This document shows positions 1 through 8,628 of a stretch of DNA of 64,000 bases, in pieces. The translations under genes were made by a program, and so were the position numbers. The notes beneath the pieces were generated by a model. That model saw only the letters and a list, made by a program, of their open reading frames with translations. It was not told the DNA's origin and searched no databases. The DNA is from JAUVKT01 sp964634565 (GTDB taxonomy: Bacteria > Bacteroidota > Bacteroidia > Bacteroidales > VadinHA17), in assembly GCA_964634565.1 (NCBI GenBank), contig CAZWLP010000005.1:1-64000 (forward strand), read 5' to 3'. Positions within the stretch are counted from its first letter, which is position 1. Every line of letters begins with the position of its first letter.

Positions 1-48
1 CCGTTGTACCGCAAGGTACCGGGGGTTCGAATCCCTCTTTCTCCGCCA
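1..48 (+). tRNA. tRNA-Ser, 3' part only
   Basis: The 3' part of a tRNA cut by the window start. The sequence shows a long variable arm (ttgtacc gcaa ggtacc), a T arm with the TTCGAAT loop, a 3' acceptor strand and an encoded CCA at 46-48. The long variable arm limits it to Ser, Leu or Tyr. The discriminator base before CCA is G, which is typical of tRNA-Ser, whereas Leu and Tyr tRNAs carry A. The anticodon lies outside the window, so the isoacceptor is unknown. Confidence 0.85.
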
Positions 49-57
49 AAGCAAAAT

Positions 58-88
58 AAAAACCATTCGTGAAAGCGAATGGTTTTTT
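58..88 (+). terminator. Intrinsic terminator of the tRNA
   Basis: A perfect hairpin with arms AACCATTCG (61-69) and CGAATGGTT (76-84) and loop TGAAAG. The A and T flanks extend the pairing, and a run of Ts follows. It begins ten bases after the tRNA CCA, as expected for a factor-independent terminator. Confidence 0.85.
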
Positions 89-146
89 GTTTTCAGGCAC
101 TGCGAGCGAAGCTTGCTTCAGCGAGCCAAGTGCCTGAAAACAAAAA
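84..146. repeat. Large hairpin with an 18-bp perfect stem
   Basis: Bases 84-101 pair perfectly with 129-146; the core is GTTTTCAGGCACT against AGTGCCTGAAAAC. The 27-base loop holds a second small palindrome, GAAGC-TT-GCTTC, at 108-119. The left arm shares the T-run of the tRNA terminator and the right arm shares its A-rich stretch with the next hairpin, so the three structures exclude one another in part. Confidence 0.8.
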
Positions 147-174
147 CAATACCTCCAGGTATTGCTTTTGTTTT
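137..174 (+). terminator. Second terminator-like hairpin
   Basis: CAATACCT (147-154) pairs with AGGTATTG (157-164) across a CC loop. After one mismatch the stem continues, AAAACAAAA (137-145) with TTTTGTTTT (166-174). A T-rich stretch follows. It may be a backup terminator or a palindromic repeat. Its left flank is also the right arm of the hairpin at 84-146. Confidence 0.55.
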
Positions 175-236
175 TGCTTTGATGCTACCCCTTTAAGGGA
201 AAAACCGACCGAAGGGAGGTTAATCCCAAGAGGGGT
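171..236. repeat. Imperfect tandem repeat, copy 1
   Basis: First of two copies of a roughly 67-bp unit starting TTTTTGCTTTGA and running through AAGGGAAAAACCGAC to GAGGGGT. The unit has complementary ends (ACCCC and GGGGT) and looks like a palindromic intergenic repeat. No coding potential is apparent between the tRNA and the gene ending at 426. Confidence 0.75.
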
Positions 237-246
237 TGAAAAGCAT

Positions 247-315
247 ATTTTTGCTTTGAAGCTACTCCCCTTCAAGGGAAAAACCGACTGAAAGGAGGTT
301 AATCCCGAGAGGGGT
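247..315. repeat. Imperfect tandem repeat, copy 2
   Basis: Second copy of the unit at 171-236, about 77 bases downstream. Only a few substitutions and a small indel separate the copies (ACCGACCGAAGGGAGG versus ACCGACTGAAAGGAGG). The rest of the gap up to 425 holds degenerate TTGAGAATGAGTT words and one dispersed palindrome. Confidence 0.75.
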
Positions 316-362
316 AAGGTTGAAACTGGGGTGAGAATGAGTTGAGAATGAGTTGAAACTGA

Positions 363-398
363 TCCTCCTTCACCCCGATTGCTCGGAGCTATGGAGGA
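363..398. repeat. Dispersed REP-like palindrome, copy A1
   Basis: An imperfect palindrome running from TCCTCC through CCCCGATTGCTCGGAG to GGAGGA. The closely related sequence at 1593-1626, with the same GATTGCTCGG core and the trailing ACAAAGGTTGA, shows this is a dispersed repeat rather than unique sequence. Confidence 0.7.
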
Positions 399-425
399 CA
401 AAGGTTGAGAGTGAGTTTGAAGAGT

Positions 426-1457
426 TTAAAAATAGAACACATAGTTTCTTAGCCAGTTCCAGATTATCCTCAGGGGAAGAGTAATGGCAATAAACATTGC
501 GTAAAACATAACCATTACAATGGCAAAAATAATACCTATGCCCCCTCCTGTAAGGTTCGTTTCGCGGGTAACCGAGCCATCAGACCATTTTACGTATTCA
601 GTGCTGTTTCGATCAAAATTGACCATTGAGCTGATAAGTGATGAACTAACGACTGCCGCACCCATATCATCCATGGTTGAAAGGGTTCCATCTTCATAAC
701 TATTCTTCCAGAAAAGGAAATAGGGTCTGCGAGAACTTAGAATATAAAGAATTATCATGCTTAGCCATATTCCGACTGTAATCCTGGCTTCAACCTGATC
801 TTCTTCAGAGACTGCAATATAATCTGCTTTATATTCTTCCGGAGTCATATTCTTTCTTCTTTCATAAAGTGCGGTCTTCTCAACAACGAAATCATTACGG
901 GATTTCAAAGACTTTTTAGCTTTTCTAAGCTGCTCTTTCTCCTTCTTTAATAATTTTTTATCATCTATCCCTGCTTTTATATTAGCTTTATGAACCTCGA
1001 TACTGGCCTTAGTCTCTGGAATACCCGTATTAATGTTGTAATCTATATCACGCTTTAGCTCAAACATCCTGGCATTAAAATAATCGGCAAGTTCCTGTCC
1101 TTCCTTATCCAGAAGATTCTCTCCCGGTGTAGTAAATGCACCAAGTTGCCATCCCCACAATCCGGCAAGGATAAGCACAATGATAATAACCTTTATTGAT
1201 GCCCTCGTTTTTCTTTTCATTGCACTCCTGAGCACCTTTTTAATATATTTTATTTGACCCTTTTCTTCATCATCAAGCTGCGTTCCCTTAAGCTCTGCAA
1301 CCACAGACTTACTAAACTTAATTGATTTTCTGCTAAGTGGCATATAAGTATTATAGCCGTTTTCATCTACACCTACAAACTCCCAGCTATTATAGATATC
1401 ATCTATCTTCTTCTTATTGCCGGTCAGATTAGAGCCTCCATCATGGTTGGTTGTCAT
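426..1457 (-). CDS. Membrane protein of unknown function
   Basis: I do not recognise this 343-residue protein. It has a soluble N-terminus of about 90 residues, a basic stretch, then a membrane segment (VIIIVLILAGLWGWQLGAF, roughly residues 88-108). A Lys/Glu-rich region that is probably coiled coil follows (about 150-200). A second hydrophobic segment lies near residue 230 and a third near the C-terminus (IGIIFAIVMVMFYAMFIAIT). The start ATG at 1457 is the first in frame. It stands alone between two repeat-filled gaps and downstream of a minus-strand transporter, so context gives no function. It could be a sensor or scaffold protein, but nothing in the sequence decides this. Confidence 0.7.
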   Translation of the reverse strand: MTTNHDGGSNLTGNKKKIDDIYNSWEFVGVDENGYNTYMPLSRKSIKFSKSVVAELKGTQLDDEEKGQIKYIKKVLRSAMKRKTRASIKVIIIVLILAGLWGWQLGAFTTPGENLLDKEGQELADYFNARMFELKRDIDYNINTGIPETKASIEVHKANIKAGIDDKKLLKKEKEQLRKAKKSLKSRNDFVVEKTALYERRKNMTPEEYKADYIAVSEEDQVEARITVGIWLSMIILYILSSRRPYFLFWKNSYEDGTLSTMDDMGAAVVSSSLISSMVNFDRNSTEYVKWSDGSVTRETNLTGGGIGIIFAIVMVMFYAMFIAITLPLRIIWNWLRNYVFYF

Positions 1458-1592
1458 AATTACAAAGTATTTTAGGTTTTTAGCAACCTAATGTAGAAAT
1501 TATGAACATATTGTACAATTGGTCGAAGCATATTATACTAAAAACATGCTCTTAAATATTAAAGTCAGGGTGAAAAAGGGTTGAAAATGATC

Positions 1593-1626
1593 ATCCTTCG
1601 TCCCGATTGCTCGGGACTTTGGAGGA
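1593..1626. repeat. Dispersed REP-like palindrome, copy A2
   Basis: Arms GTCCCGA and TCGGGAC around TTGC, flanked by ATCC and GGAGGA. It matches the palindrome at 363-398 closely, including the following ACAAAGGTTGA. Apart from this the gap 1458-1772 holds only low-complexity words such as GGGTTGAAAATGA and GCAGGGTGCCTGGAGC. I see no gene there. Confidence 0.7.
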
Positions 1627-1772
1627 CAAAGGTTGAAACTGGGTTGAAGGAAAGTGGAAAGAGCAGGGTGCCTGGAGCAGGGGGTTGCCAGCCAATGGCT
1701 GGCTATTGGCCATCAGCGTTGCAAAGCAACGCAACACCATGCCCCATGCCCTTAGCTCTTTGCTCCCTGCCA

Positions 1773-3253
1773 TCACCTCCTGATCCACCCTTTTGCAACA
1801 GCCCTTTGCCTTGGCAAGAGATACATTGTTGAAGCNNNNNNNNNNNNNNNNNNNNNNNNNNNNNNNNNNNNNNNNNNNNNNNNNNNNNNNNNNNNNNNNN
1901 NNNNNNNNNNNNNNNNNNNNNNNNNNNNNNNNNNNTGATCCACCCTTTTGCAACAGCCCTTTGCCTTGGCAAGAGATACATTGTTGAAGCTATTTTTCCA
2001 AAGACAAATGCTATTGAAGCTGCAAATACACCAACCAGATTAAAGAATACAACACCAACAAGCATTACTGAAACAATAACCACCAGCTCTATTGCTGTTG
2101 CAATCGATATAGGGCCGGTCCTGCCCACTATTACCAGGGTAGATCTCTGGAAGTTTAATAAAACTGTAAGAACCGGAAGCAGAAGCATTATCTTAAGGGG
2201 AAGATATGAGAGTTCTGCCAGCTCATTACTCAAGCCTGAAACATTTATAAACCAGATATTTGCAAGTGGAGTAAAAGCCAGAATAGATATTCCTGCTGTA
2301 ACCACAAGTCCAAGCATAACAGCATAATTTCTAAGCACCCTGTAATTCTGCCTGTCTTCACCTATCAGGGCAATATTCACTTCCTGATATGAGAGTCCCA
2401 CGCTCCTGAATATAAAAACAAGCGAACTAACAACCGGAAGCACTGCAAGCGATTCTACAGGCATATAGCTCATGCCCAGGAAAAATGTTACAAAAGGGTG
2501 TACTCCAAGAGATAACATTGATGTAAGGGCAAGCGGATAATAGAACTTTGTTATCGACCTGAGGGTCATCTGCCTGCCAGAATTTTCAAGATCAGGCTCC
2601 TCTGTGTCGAGCAGTTTAATTATAGTCTGATGTGCCATTATTCTTGATGCAATTGCCTCGAAAAAAACGGCCAGCGACATTGCAGCTGCACCCACATAGG
2701 CCCCTTTAATATCAGATTTATACAAAAATATACCTACAATTAATATCACTACCAGTCTTACCATAGTTCCATAGGTTACACGTCTGGTTAGATTATTTCT
2801 TATCAGAAGACCCTGATAAAATCTGCGGTATCCAATGGATGCTGCCCATGGAAGAAAGATTATCAGTGAGACATGGGCCAGCTGAGCGACATTTGATGGA
2901 ATATTCATTACTCCCTCAACAATAAATGTAAAGACGGGTGGAATAAGAATAATAAGTTGTACAATAGTTATGGAAGCATTTAATATATCTGTAAACTTCT
3001 TTAGTTTTTTATATGAGTATCTGCCTCTTACAAGTGCAGTTGATGCTGTCATAAGCATTATTATCGGTGCTTCAACTATAAGGGCAAATGAACCGGCTAT
3101 ACCAAAGGCAGCAAGATTATACTTAGCCTCTCCAAGTCTGGCAATAAAGGCAATCAGAAAAGGTTGCTCGAAAGACATTATCAGCCATGTAAGGGCCAGG
3201 GGAACCCAGAAGAGGAATATCTTTTTAGATGTTAGCTGGTCTGAAATATTCAC
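1773..3253 (-). CDS. MATE-like (MOP superfamily) transporter, interrupted by a false gap
   Basis: A multi-pass membrane protein with about 12 hydrophobic segments and the general look of the MATE/MOP flippase superfamily; the substrate is unknown. It starts MNISDQLTSKKIFLFWVPLA at 3253. The 100 Ns at 1836-1935 fall in the gene, but the 55 bases on either side of the gap are identical. When one copy and the Ns are removed, the frame runs on from AKGWI to Arg-Arg and a TGA at 1773-1775, giving a normal 441-residue protein. The apparent open frame past the gap down to 1703 is out of frame with the true gene (155 bases are inserted) and should be ignored. Some resemblance to the ANKH-like branch is possible but not shown. 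Confidence 0.75.
1836..1935. other. Assembly gap (100 N) that is probably spurious
   Basis: Exactly 100 Ns. The 55 bases before (1781-1835) and after (1936-1990) are identical, as expected when a scaffolder places two contigs overlapping by one k-mer side by side instead of merging them. Collapsing the overlap restores a clean gene end. Confidence 0.9.
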
Positions 3254-3330
3254 TTATATGCACTTAAGAAGCGCAAATATAATTAAAAAGTTATAAGTTG
3301 TGATCAACTCTCTCCCTGCACCCTGCACCC

Positions 3331-5703
3331 CTACTCGTCCCTGAGCGTATCAGCAGGATTAAGATTTGAAGCTCTTACTGTATGAAATGAAATAGTTACT
3401 GTTGCTATTACCAGTATACTTAAAAAAGTAATAATGTAAAAACCCGGTTTAACACCTATATGATAGGCATATGAATCAAGCCACCTCGAGATTATAAACT
3501 GACCTAAGGGAAGGGCAATTATTGTGGCGATAAAAATTAGTATCCAGTACTCTCTGTTTAGTATTAAGAGCAAACTTCCTGTTCCGGATCCGTGAACCTT
3601 TCTCACGCCTATTTCCTTTTGCCTTCGAAGAATTGAGAAAGCAGTCAGACTGAACAATCCTATACAGGATATTATTATACTGAATACAGTAGCTATATTG
3701 ATAAGCCTGCTCAGACGAAATTCATCATTATAACAGTTGGTGATTTCGTCATCAAGAAATATATAACTAACGGGAAATGCAGGAGTTGCATCCTGTACAA
3801 CTGAGGACACCCTCTCAACAACACTAAAATCAGTACCAGCAGCAAGCTTAACAAATATTTTAGGCGAATACCAGTCATTATTCTTATATATAAATACAGG
3901 CCTTATTTCGTCATTCAGTTTACGGAAATGAAAATCCTTAACAACTCCTACTATCTCAAAATCATGTTTCTCTTTAAATGATCGCGGAATAGTCTTTCCA
4001 AGCGGATTCTCGATACCCATTTCGCGAACTGCAGCCTGATTAATTACAACCTCATCACGAGGAGGTCCTTTAAATAATGGTCTTCCCTCAACAAACTCAA
4101 ATCCCAGCAGATCAATATAGTTATCATCAACCTGCATCATATGAAACCTGAGCGTTTTACCGTCTTTATTTCCCTCCCACTCAGAAAAAGTACTCCAGTT
4201 GCCCATATTTACAGGAACACTACTCCCGAGGGCAACCTTATCAACCCCCGGCAGCCGGGCTATCTCCTCCGAAATAACCTTTACTTTATCGTATTTTTCT
4301 CGAGTAGTATAAACGATAACTTTCTCCTTATCGAATCCAAGGTCAATATGCTGCATATATTTTATCTGCCTGTTTATCACGATAATGCAAAAAACAAACA
4401 GTATTGTAATTACGAACTGAACCAGCACGAGGATTTTTCTGAATCCGCCACCCATAGTCAGGTCCTCAGGATTGTTTCTGAGTACTCTTACAGGCTTAAA
4501 GGAAGAAAGTATTAGCGCAGGGTATAACCCGGCTACCAGCCCTGTAACCATAGCTATGGACAAATAAATAAGTATACTTCTAAGGCTGAACAGGTCGCTT
4601 AACATAAATTGCTTCCCGCTTATAGCATTAAAGAAAGGTAACAGAGGTATTGCAGCTATCAGGGCAATAATAACTGATAACAGCGTCTGGAAAACTGACT
4701 CACCGAATAAGCTTCCCAGCAGGTCTGCTCTCCCGGCTCCGTTAACCTTCCTCACTCCAATCTCTTTTGCTCTCCGGGTCGAAAATGCTGTAGTCAGGTT
4801 TACAAAATTTATTATTGCTATAAGCAGTATAATAATCCCTATAACGCCAAATAATATTACTCTTGATATAGGACCTTTGCTTTTGCCCGGGTATACCAGT
4901 GAATCGAATCCCGGGTTCCGATACAGATAAATACGTTCAAGGGGATTAAGGAAGAACTTACCTTTGGCCTTTTCCCTCTTTGTTACCAGGTAAGATGCCA
5001 GTTTGGAATTAAACTCTTCTGCACTAACACCCTCTTTTAACTTAATATAATTGTAGTAGTTGAACTGTCCCCAATCGTCCGGATTACTTACTGTCTTAAA
5101 ATGTACATCATCTGACACAAGGTAATCAAATATAAGATGGCTATTTGAAGGCGTATTCTCTATTACTCCTTTTACAACTACTTCGTCTTTATTATCAATA
5201 ATAATAAGCTTACCTATAGGATCTGTGTCGCCAAAATATTTCCTTGCTATCCGCTCTGACAGTACAATTGCATTGGGCTCATCAAGTGCTGTGCGAGAGT
5301 CGCCCTGCAGGTTCTCCAGTGGAAAAATATCAAAAAAGCTACCCGGCGCATAATACAGGTTCTTTGATATAAACAGTTCTTCTCCTATCTCAAGTGAGGT
5401 TTTATAACCACTTTTTATCCTGACACCCTTTTCAATTTCAGGATAATCATTTAAAAGAGATTCAACAAGAGGGGCCTGAGTACTGGACCATACAAGTGGT
5501 TCACCGGCAAAATTCATCAGGGCTTCAACCCTGAATATTCTTTCTGAATCTTCTACCCATTTATCGAAACTTAATTCATGACTTACCCATATTGCAATAA
5601 AAATAACACTCAGCAGTCCAAGCGATAATCCTGCCATATTAAGCAGCACTATACCCTTAATCTTCTTAATAAACTTAAGTATTCCTGAAATTTTAAATGA
5701 CAT
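3331..5703 (-). CDS. MacB/FtsX-type ABC transporter permease
   Basis: A 790-residue permease of the type common in Bacteroidota. The N-terminal membrane segment (about residues 17-40) is followed by a large periplasmic MacB-like core, a cluster of membrane segments (about 280-405), a second periplasmic region and a C-terminal cluster (about 670-785). The FtsX signature occurs twice, as RRAKEIGVRKVNGAG and RRQKEIGVRKVHGSG, so both permease halves are on one chain. Relatives work with a separate ATPase in extruding lipids, peptides or drugs or in envelope signalling. No ATPase gene is next to it, so the partner must be elsewhere. The ATG at 5703 precedes the first membrane segment. Confidence 0.9.
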   Translation of the reverse strand: MSFKISGILKFIKKIKGIVLLNMAGLSLGLLSVIFIAIWVSHELSFDKWVEDSERIFRVEALMNFAGEPLVWSSTQAPLVESLLNDYPEIEKGVRIKSGYKTSLEIGEELFISKNLYYAPGSFFDIFPLENLQGDSRTALDEPNAIVLSERIARKYFGDTDPIGKLIIIDNKDEVVVKGVIENTPSNSHLIFDYLVSDDVHFKTVSNPDDWGQFNYYNYIKLKEGVSAEEFNSKLASYLVTKREKAKGKFFLNPLERIYLYRNPGFDSLVYPGKSKGPISRVILFGVIGIIILLIAIINFVNLTTAFSTRRAKEIGVRKVNGAGRADLLGSLFGESVFQTLLSVIIALIAAIPLLPFFNAISGKQFMLSDLFSLRSILIYLSIAMVTGLVAGLYPALILSSFKPVRVLRNNPEDLTMGGGFRKILVLVQFVITILFVFCIIVINRQIKYMQHIDLGFDKEKVIVYTTREKYDKVKVISEEIARLPGVDKVALGSSVPVNMGNWSTFSEWEGNKDGKTLRFHMMQVDDNYIDLLGFEFVEGRPLFKGPPRDEVVINQAAVREMGIENPLGKTIPRSFKEKHDFEIVGVVKDFHFRKLNDEIRPVFIYKNNDWYSPKIFVKLAAGTDFSVVERVSSVVQDATPAFPVSYIFLDDEITNCYNDEFRLSRLINIATVFSIIISCIGLFSLTAFSILRRQKEIGVRKVHGSGTGSLLLILNREYWILIFIATIIALPLGQFIISRWLDSYAYHIGVKPGFYIITFLSILVIATVTISFHTVRASNLNPADTLRDE

Positions 5704-5992
5704 AGATTCTGATTGTTTTGGTTAGTTTCAGTAAAGACGGAAGAAATTTTAAAGTGATGGATATCTTAAAAAAAATAACTGATACAACACTCAGATTATA
5801 TGATAAAACAGTTCCGAAAATAAATATATCACAGGCTTCAAAAAATTTCAACTATGAAATAAAACCGGAGTAAGGGGTTTCTCACAAAGCCGTAAAGATT
5901 GTAAATAGCTGTACTATTCGGTAACGGTCTTATTAAAAACGGAAGAAATAATTAACCTGCCGGAATTTCGCAGAAACAAGTGCAGGAACAGT

Positions 5993-6676
5993 CTAATGAG
6001 TCGCAGCACTACTTGCTGACGAGGCAATAACTGCCGCGGATACACTGGCGGTAATGGCTGCCTGCATCTCCATAATTGTTTTGCTTACACCCGAGGCAAC
6101 AGGATTCTCCTTGATATACTTAACAAGGGCCTTTCTGATCTGCTTCCTCTCATGTGCTTCCCTGGCCATGCTGCGATGCATCCTGCAGGCATATGCGAGT
6201 CCAAGGAACATCAACTCATGTTCCTCCGGCTGTTTATTATACAAGATAATATCTTTCATTCTGAGTATCAGCCTGTCGGTAGCAGATTGATTTGCCGGAA
6301 AAAATATCGAATAAGGAATACCTAAAAAACGCTTTCTTTCTTCCTTAAGAGTTCCGTTAGCCACCAGCATCTTTTGCATTTCCTTCCTGTACCATGTTGC
6401 CCTGAAAGCAAATTTCCTCAGCCAGTACCTTATGCTTCTTTGTTTTTTAGATAACTGAAGAGTCTCAAGCATTTTATCGTAAACAGGTAATCCTGTTATC
6501 TTACCCTCTTTTATCCTGATATCTTTCCCATCAAGCTCTATCTTTTCGTTCAAGGCCAGATCCATTAACATTGCACCCAGCACACCATAAGTAAGATAAT
6601 TACCATTCACCCTGTAATAACCGGTTTCAGCATTCAAAGCAAGTACGAAAAAATATTCTGTTACCTTTTTATCCAT
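5993..6676 (-). CDS. GPP34 (GOLPH3-like) domain protein
   Basis: A 227-residue protein with a GPP34 fold signature: the N-terminal segment GAMLMDLALNEKIEL followed by DGKDIRIKEGKITG, then a helical body with LRKFAFRATWYRKEMQKML and a later LMFLGLAYACRM segment. The eukaryotic member GOLPH3 binds phosphatidylinositol-4-phosphate on Golgi membranes. The role of bacterial members is largely unknown, though membrane association is plausible. The last 25 residues are an odd Ala/Ser-rich hydrophobic tail. It sits alone, on the same strand as the permease and the ABC exporter, with about 290 bases before the permease start and 120 after the exporter stop. Confidence 0.8.
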   Translation of the reverse strand: MDKKVTEYFFVLALNAETGYYRVNGNYLTYGVLGAMLMDLALNEKIELDGKDIRIKEGKITGLPVYDKMLETLQLSKKQRSIRYWLRKFAFRATWYRKEMQKMLVANGTLKEERKRFLGIPYSIFFPANQSATDRLILRMKDIILYNKQPEEHELMFLGLAYACRMHRSMAREAHERKQIRKALVKYIKENPVASGVSKTIMEMQAAITASVSAAVIASSASSAATH

Positions 6677-6796
6677 GATAGTGTGGTTATGAGTTGTGAG
6701 TTATCAGTTGTGAGTGATGAGTCATTCCCATCATAAATCAAAAATCGTTAATCGATATTCGTCAATCCCTTAGCCCTTAGCCTTAGGCCTTATCCT

Positions 6797-8620
6797 CTAG
6801 CCTATTTCCTGCATTTTATGAAGTTTATAATAAACTCCCTTCTTATTCTTTAACAAATCTGCATGTTTGCCCATTTCTACGATCCTACCCTCATCAATAA
6901 CAACAATACGACTTGCTCTTTGCACGGTTGATAGTCGATGTGCAATTACAATTGATGTTCTGTTCTGCATAAGGTAATCAATTGCATCCTGAACTACACG
7001 CTCCGATTCAGTATCGAGCGCTGAAGTAGCCTCATCAAGAATCAGTATTGGCGGATTTGCCAGTACTGCTCTTGCTATGCTTATTCTTTGTCTCTGTCCG
7101 CCGCTAAGCTTGCTTCCTCCTTCACCTACTATATAGTCTAAACCACCGGGTGATTCTTTAATAAACTCTTCGGCATTTGCAACTTTTGCAGCCTGCCAGA
7201 TCTCCTCATCGCTAAACTCTCCTGCTGTAAATGCTATATTATCTCTGAACGACTCATTAAACAGGATAGCCTGTTGATTAACAACACCCATCAGGCTCCG
7301 TAAATCTTCAACTTTGAGGTCTCTTATATCAATACCATCTATACTGATCATACCCTTATCTACATCCATAAACCTTGGAAGAAGATCGACCAGAGTAGAT
7401 TTACCTGATCCTGATTTACCAACAATAGCGACCATCTCTCCCTTACTCACCTTTAATGATATCTCCTGAAGAACAGGATCCTTAGCATAGGCAAAACTCA
7501 CATTATCAAATACTATTTCCTTCTCAAAAGAACTTATTGGCCTTGCATCCTTCTTCTCCCTTATTTTTTCATCGGCAGAAAGGATTCCATCAAGCCTGTC
7601 AAGGGATGCATATCCTTTCTGAACACTTAGATAAGCCGTAGTTATATTCTTTGCCGGCTGGATTAGCATAGCAAAGACAGCCAGAAATACTATTAATTCA
7701 TCAGGTGTAATCTCCCCGGATCCACCCAGAGCCAACATCCCTCCGAAATAAAGAACACATAGCACTACTGCTATTGACAGAAACTCACTTACAGGTGAGG
7801 CAAGGTATCTCTTTCTAATAACCCGCCTTAGCAACTTTGTAAAACGCTCGTTGGATTTACCAAATTGAATGTTCATCTTTTCCTCGGCATTAAAAGCCTT
7901 TATTATTCTCAGTCCTGAAAGAGTCTCCTCAACTACCGAAAGAAGCCTGCCAAGATTTTGCTGGCTGGCAAAAGATGTGATTCGCAGGCTCTTACCAATT
8001 TTACCGATCAACCAGCCACTTAAGGGTAGCAGAATAAGAGCGAAAAGTGTAAGTTTAAGGCTTGTTGATGCCAGGTAAATTACAAATATCAACACAGTAA
8101 TAGGATCCCTCATTAACATTGTGAGGGAACCCATTACCGAGATCTGAAGTTCCTGAACATCGTTAGATATACGTGTAAGTATATCTCCCTTCCTGGCTTC
8201 TGTAAAGTATGAGAGGGGAAGCCTTAAGACCTTCGCGTAAATCTTTCTCCTGATATCCCTTGTTGATCCTGCGCGCAGATAAGCCAGCGCATTATTGCCG
8301 GCAAATACAAAAACATTTTTAAAGAAACTGGCAATCAGGACAAGAATACAGACTCCAATAAGTGCACCCGCATCACCAAAGCGTTCTACATAATTATTTA
8401 TATTATAATATAGAAATGAATCCAGCCATTCCTTATTCATCTCAAATAATCCGGGCTTCGTAACTTCCGGAACCCTGTCGAAAAGAATATTAAGGAAGGG
8501 ACCAAATAAAGAATAGGTAAAGAGGGCAAAAAATGCAGAAAGGATATTGAAAATAATATTCTGAACAGCATACCACTTATATGGTAAAATATATGATATC
8601 AGGGTTTTAAATCTCTTCAT
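6797..8620 (-). CDS. MsbA-like ABC exporter, fused permease-ATPase
   Basis: A 607-residue half-transporter that should act as a homodimer in the inner membrane. The N-terminal 330 residues carry six membrane helices. The C-terminal nucleotide-binding domain has Walker A GKSGSGKST, the signature LSGGQRQRISIARA, Walker B LILDEATSALD and the switch histidine in IVIAHRLST. The architecture and length fit MsbA-type lipid/lipid A flippases, but drug or peptide exporters look the same, so the substrate is inferred. It follows purB by eight bases on the same strand and is probably cotranscribed with it. Confidence 0.9.
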   Translation of the reverse strand: MKRFKTLISYILPYKWYAVQNIIFNILSAFFALFTYSLFGPFLNILFDRVPEVTKPGLFEMNKEWLDSFLYYNINNYVERFGDAGALIGVCILVLIASFFKNVFVFAGNNALAYLRAGSTRDIRRKIYAKVLRLPLSYFTEARKGDILTRISNDVQELQISVMGSLTMLMRDPITVLIFVIYLASTSLKLTLFALILLPLSGWLIGKIGKSLRITSFASQQNLGRLLSVVEETLSGLRIIKAFNAEEKMNIQFGKSNERFTKLLRRVIRKRYLASPVSEFLSIAVVLCVLYFGGMLALGGSGEITPDELIVFLAVFAMLIQPAKNITTAYLSVQKGYASLDRLDGILSADEKIREKKDARPISSFEKEIVFDNVSFAYAKDPVLQEISLKVSKGEMVAIVGKSGSGKSTLVDLLPRFMDVDKGMISIDGIDIRDLKVEDLRSLMGVVNQQAILFNESFRDNIAFTAGEFSDEEIWQAAKVANAEEFIKESPGGLDYIVGEGGSKLSGGQRQRISIARAVLANPPILILDEATSALDTESERVVQDAIDYLMQNRTSIVIAHRLSTVQRASRIVVIDEGRIVEMGKHADLLKNKKGVYYKLHKMQEIG

Positions 8621-8628
8621 ATGCGATC

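Noticed and set aside
171..315. Start of a CRISPR array
   Set aside because: Only two diverged copies, with units longer than CRISPR repeats and no cas genes.
1703..1835. C-terminal extension of the MATE-like protein past the N gap
   Set aside because: The extension is created by reading through 155 artificial bases in the wrong frame. Collapsing the 55-bp duplication gives an early natural stop.
5757..5873. A 38-codon plus-strand frame (starts MDILKKITDTTLRLYD) in the 289-base gap between the permease start and the GPP34 stop
   Set aside because: No promoter box, no recognised family and a length easily reached by chance in AT-rich DNA. Kept only as a possibility.
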